In this document: positions 62,103-64,000 of the stretch, in pieces | Position numbering within the stretch: the stretch's first letter is position 1 | Layout: each line of letters begins with the position of its first letter | Source of the DNA: Pseudoduganella danionis | GTDB lineage: Bacteria; Pseudomonadota; Gammaproteobacteria; Burkholderiales; Burkholderiaceae_D | Length of the DNA: 64,000 nt | Reading direction: 5' to 3' | Assembly (NCBI RefSeq): GCF_009720775.1 | Contig: NZ_WNKW01000006.1 | Coordinates: forward strand, 62,001-126,000 | Notes under the pieces: model-generated | Told to the model about the DNA's origin: nothing | Database searches by the model: none | Seen by the model: only the letters and a program-made list of their open reading frames with translations | Program-made: the position numbers and the translations under genes

Positions 62103-64000
62103 TTATTTCTTCAGATACGTGTCGAGCCAGTCGATCACCGTGTGATGCCACAGCACCGAGTTGGCCGGCTTGAGCACCCAGTGGTTCTCATCCGGGAACA
62201 TCAGCAGCTTGCTCGGAATGCCACGGCGCTGCAGCGCCGTGAACGTACCGAGGCCCTGTGCGGTCGGAATGCGGAAGTCCAGATCGCCCTGCACCACCAG
62301 CATAGGGGTCTTCCAGTTTTTCACGGTCAGCGCAGGATTGAACTTCTCGTGCAGTTGCGGCACCTCGTAGTAAGGGCCGCCGTTTTCCCATTCGGTGAAC
62401 CAGATTTCTTCCGTCGAATAAGCCATGCCGCGCGTATCGAACACGCCATCGTGGTTAACGATGCACTTGAAGCCGTCGGACCAGTTACCGGCGATCCAGT
62501 TCATCATGAAGCCGCCGTAAGAAGCGCCCAGTGCGCAGCTACGCTCGCGGTCCAGCCACGGGAATTTTTCCACTGCGGCCGCCAGACCTTTCTGCAGGTC
62601 TTCCAGCGGCTTGCCACCCCAGTCGCCGCTGATCGAATCCGTGAACTTCTGGCCGTAACCGGTCGAACCGTGGAAGTCGATGAACACGGTGGCATAGCCG
62701 GCACCCGCATACACCTGCGGATTCCAGCGATAGCTCCACGAATTGCCGAAGCTGCCCTGCGGGCCGCCGTGCACCAGGAAGGCCACCGGATATTTCACGC
62801 CCGGTTCGGCATTCCATGGCTTCATCACGTGGCCATACACGGTGTCGCCATTGGCGCCCTTGAACGAGAACTGCTCGTACTCGCCGAACTTCACATCGGC
62901 CAGCGCCTGCGCATTCAGCTGGGTCAGTTGCTGGGCTTTGTCGGCCGTGCCACCCAGTTTGAATTTGTACAGCTGCGCGCCCGAAGTCAGGCTGGCCTGC
63001 GCCATCACGATGGTGTCGCGCACCACGTCGAAGCCGCTCACATAGCCATTGCCGCTCAGGGGCGTGACCTTGCCGCTGGCCGCATCGATGGCGAACAAAC
63101 GGTGCTGGCCAACGTCGTCAGCCGTGGCCAGCACGGTCTTGCTGTCCGGGCTCCAGCGATAGTCGGCGATGGAACGGTCCCAGCTATCGGCGACCGTGCG
63201 CTTCTTGCCGGTCGCTACATCGATCAGCACCAGATGGAAGCGGTCCGCTTCAAAGGTCGGCTTGTCCATGGCCAGATAGGCCAGCGTGCGGCCGTCCGGC
63301 GAATAGATCGCCTTGCTGTCCCAGGCCTGATTTTCCGCCGTCAGATTGACGGGGGCGCCGCCCGTGGCTGGCACCGTGTAGATATCGAAGTTGGTCGACC
63401 AGGCTTCCGTCTTGCCGGCGATGCGGGCCGAGAACACTACCGTCTTGCCGTCCGGGCTGAAGTGGTAATCGTCATGGTCACCGAAAGGCTTGGACGGCAC
63501 ATCGCCATCGAGCGTGCCCGACAGGCTGACCGGCTGGGCCGTGACCTTGCCGCTGGCATCGATAGGCGCCGCATACAGCACATTGTTGCGGCCATCGGCC
63601 CAGGTATCCCAGTGGCGCGCAAACAGACGGTCATACACTTTGCCGCTAGCCTTGTTCTTGCCTTGCGCGTCGAGACGCGATTTGGTGCAGGCCAGATCGG
63701 CACAGTCACGGAACACGGCCAGGCTCAGTGCCAGACGATCACCCTGTGGCGACAAGCGGAAGTTCTCCACATCGAGTGGCAGATCCGTCACGCGCACGGC
63801 TTCGCCACCGGCCAGCGGCAGACGCCAGACCTGCTGCGAGCCCGAACGGGCCGACAGGAAGTAGATAGCATCACCGGCCGGCGACCACTCCGGATCCGTG
63901 CTGCTGGCTTCAGCCTGGGTCAGGCGTACCGGTGCTGCCTTGGGCGCACGCAGGTCGAGCAGCCACAACTGGGTGTTACCGCGGTTCTTGTCCATATTGG
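62103..64000 (-). CDS. S9-family dipeptidyl/acylaminoacyl peptidase (N-terminus outside window)
   Basis: At least 630 residues, open to the right window edge, so the start and signal peptide are not seen. The WD-like propeller (SPDGRTLAYLAM, SPDSKTVLATADD) occupies the first 380 residues. The C-terminal hydrolase domain keeps the complete triad: Ser in LGASYGGFM, Asp in QGDLDFRIP and His in DENHWV. S9 enzymes remove dipeptides or acyl-amino acids from short peptides. Upstream of pepN on the same strand. It is the active counterpart of the triad-less protein at 54399. Confidence 0.88.
   Translation of the reverse strand, partial: NMDKNRGNTQLWLLDLRAPKAAPVRLTQAEASSTDPEWSPAGDAIYFLSARSGSQQVWRLPLAGGEAVRVTDLPLDVENFRLSPQGDRLALSLAVFRDCADLACTKSRLDAQGKNKASGKVYDRLFARHWDTWADGRNNVLYAAPIDASGKVTAQPVSLSGTLDGDVPSKPFGDHDDYHFSPDGKTVVFSARIAGKTEAWSTNFDIYTVPATGGAPVNLTAENQAWDSKAIYSPDGRTLAYLAMDKPTFEADRFHLVLIDVATGKKRTVADSWDRSIADYRWSPDSKTVLATADDVGQHRLFAIDAASGKVTPLSGNGYVSGFDVVRDTIVMAQASLTSGAQLYKFKLGGTADKAQQLTQLNAQALADVKFGEYEQFSFKGANGDTVYGHVMKPWNAEPGVKYPVAFLVHGGPQGSFGNSWSYRWNPQVYAGAGYATVFIDFHGSTGYGQKFTDSISGDWGGKPLEDLQKGLAAAVEKFPWLDRERSCALGASYGGFMMNWIAGNWSDGFKCIVNHDGVFDTRGMAYSTEEIWFTEWENGGPYYEVPQLHEKFNPALTVKNWKTPMLVVQGDLDFRIPTAQGLGTFTALQRRGIPSKLLMFPDENHWVLKPANSVLWHHTVIDWLDTYLKK

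Overview
The window looks like chromosomal DNA from a Burkholderiales betaproteobacterium, most likely an Oxalobacteraceae-type genome (Massilia/Duganella/Janthinobacterium group). The basis is high GC with GC-ending codons, a long-form isocitrate lyase of the KQCGH class, many exported peptidases, and large secreted Calx-beta and FG-GAP proteins ending in DUF4214-like tails. The genus is inferred from family content only.

Positions 1-16,100 are accessory. The left part is a defence-type locus on the minus strand: a WYL regulator of the BrxR/CapW kind, a RecQ-like helicase fused to a phosphoribosyltransferase, and a DprA-like protein (the RqlHI/PsyrTA arrangement). A two-domain ADP-ribosylglycohydrolase gene is divergent. 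Next comes a minus-strand mobile-element module: two excisionase-like HTH proteins, an AbiEi/AbiEii toxin-antitoxin pair with an inverted-repeat operator candidate, a small Cys-rich protein, and a serine recombinase translationally coupled to two ParB/RepB proteins. A secreted FG-GAP/RTX/DUF4214 protein follows. A 26-base tRNA 3'-end remnant near 16,077-16,102 is a plausible attachment site closing the island on the right.

Positions 16,200-37,000 hold the most unusual locus. A lipoprotein with PKD-like repeats is divergent from a plus-strand set encoding a caspase-WD40 protein, an OmpA-like protein, a caspase-DUF4384 protein and two small exported proteins. Converging on it is a two-partner secretion pair: a TpsB transporter and a 3,340-residue FHA-type exoprotein whose C-terminus is a coiled coil followed by a third caspase fold. 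All three caspase domains keep the His/Cys dyad and all three proteins have export signals. I read this as an extracytoplasmic caspase system. Its function is unknown to me.

Positions 37,300-64,000 are mostly ordinary chromosome: a ten-domain Calx-beta protein with a DUF4214 tail, a DUF885 hydrolase, an LpqC-type esterase, a periplasmic solute-binding-like protein, isocitrate lyase, an HDAC-family protein next to an acyl-CoA synthetase/GNAT fusion, a glutathione transferase, TrhP (YegQ), and M28, M1 and S9 peptidases. Two promoters here, before the HDAC gene and before trhP, carry perfect FNR/Anr boxes at class-II spacing. One S9-family protein has lost its whole catalytic triad. A 119-bp REPIN-like inverted repeat lies before trhP.
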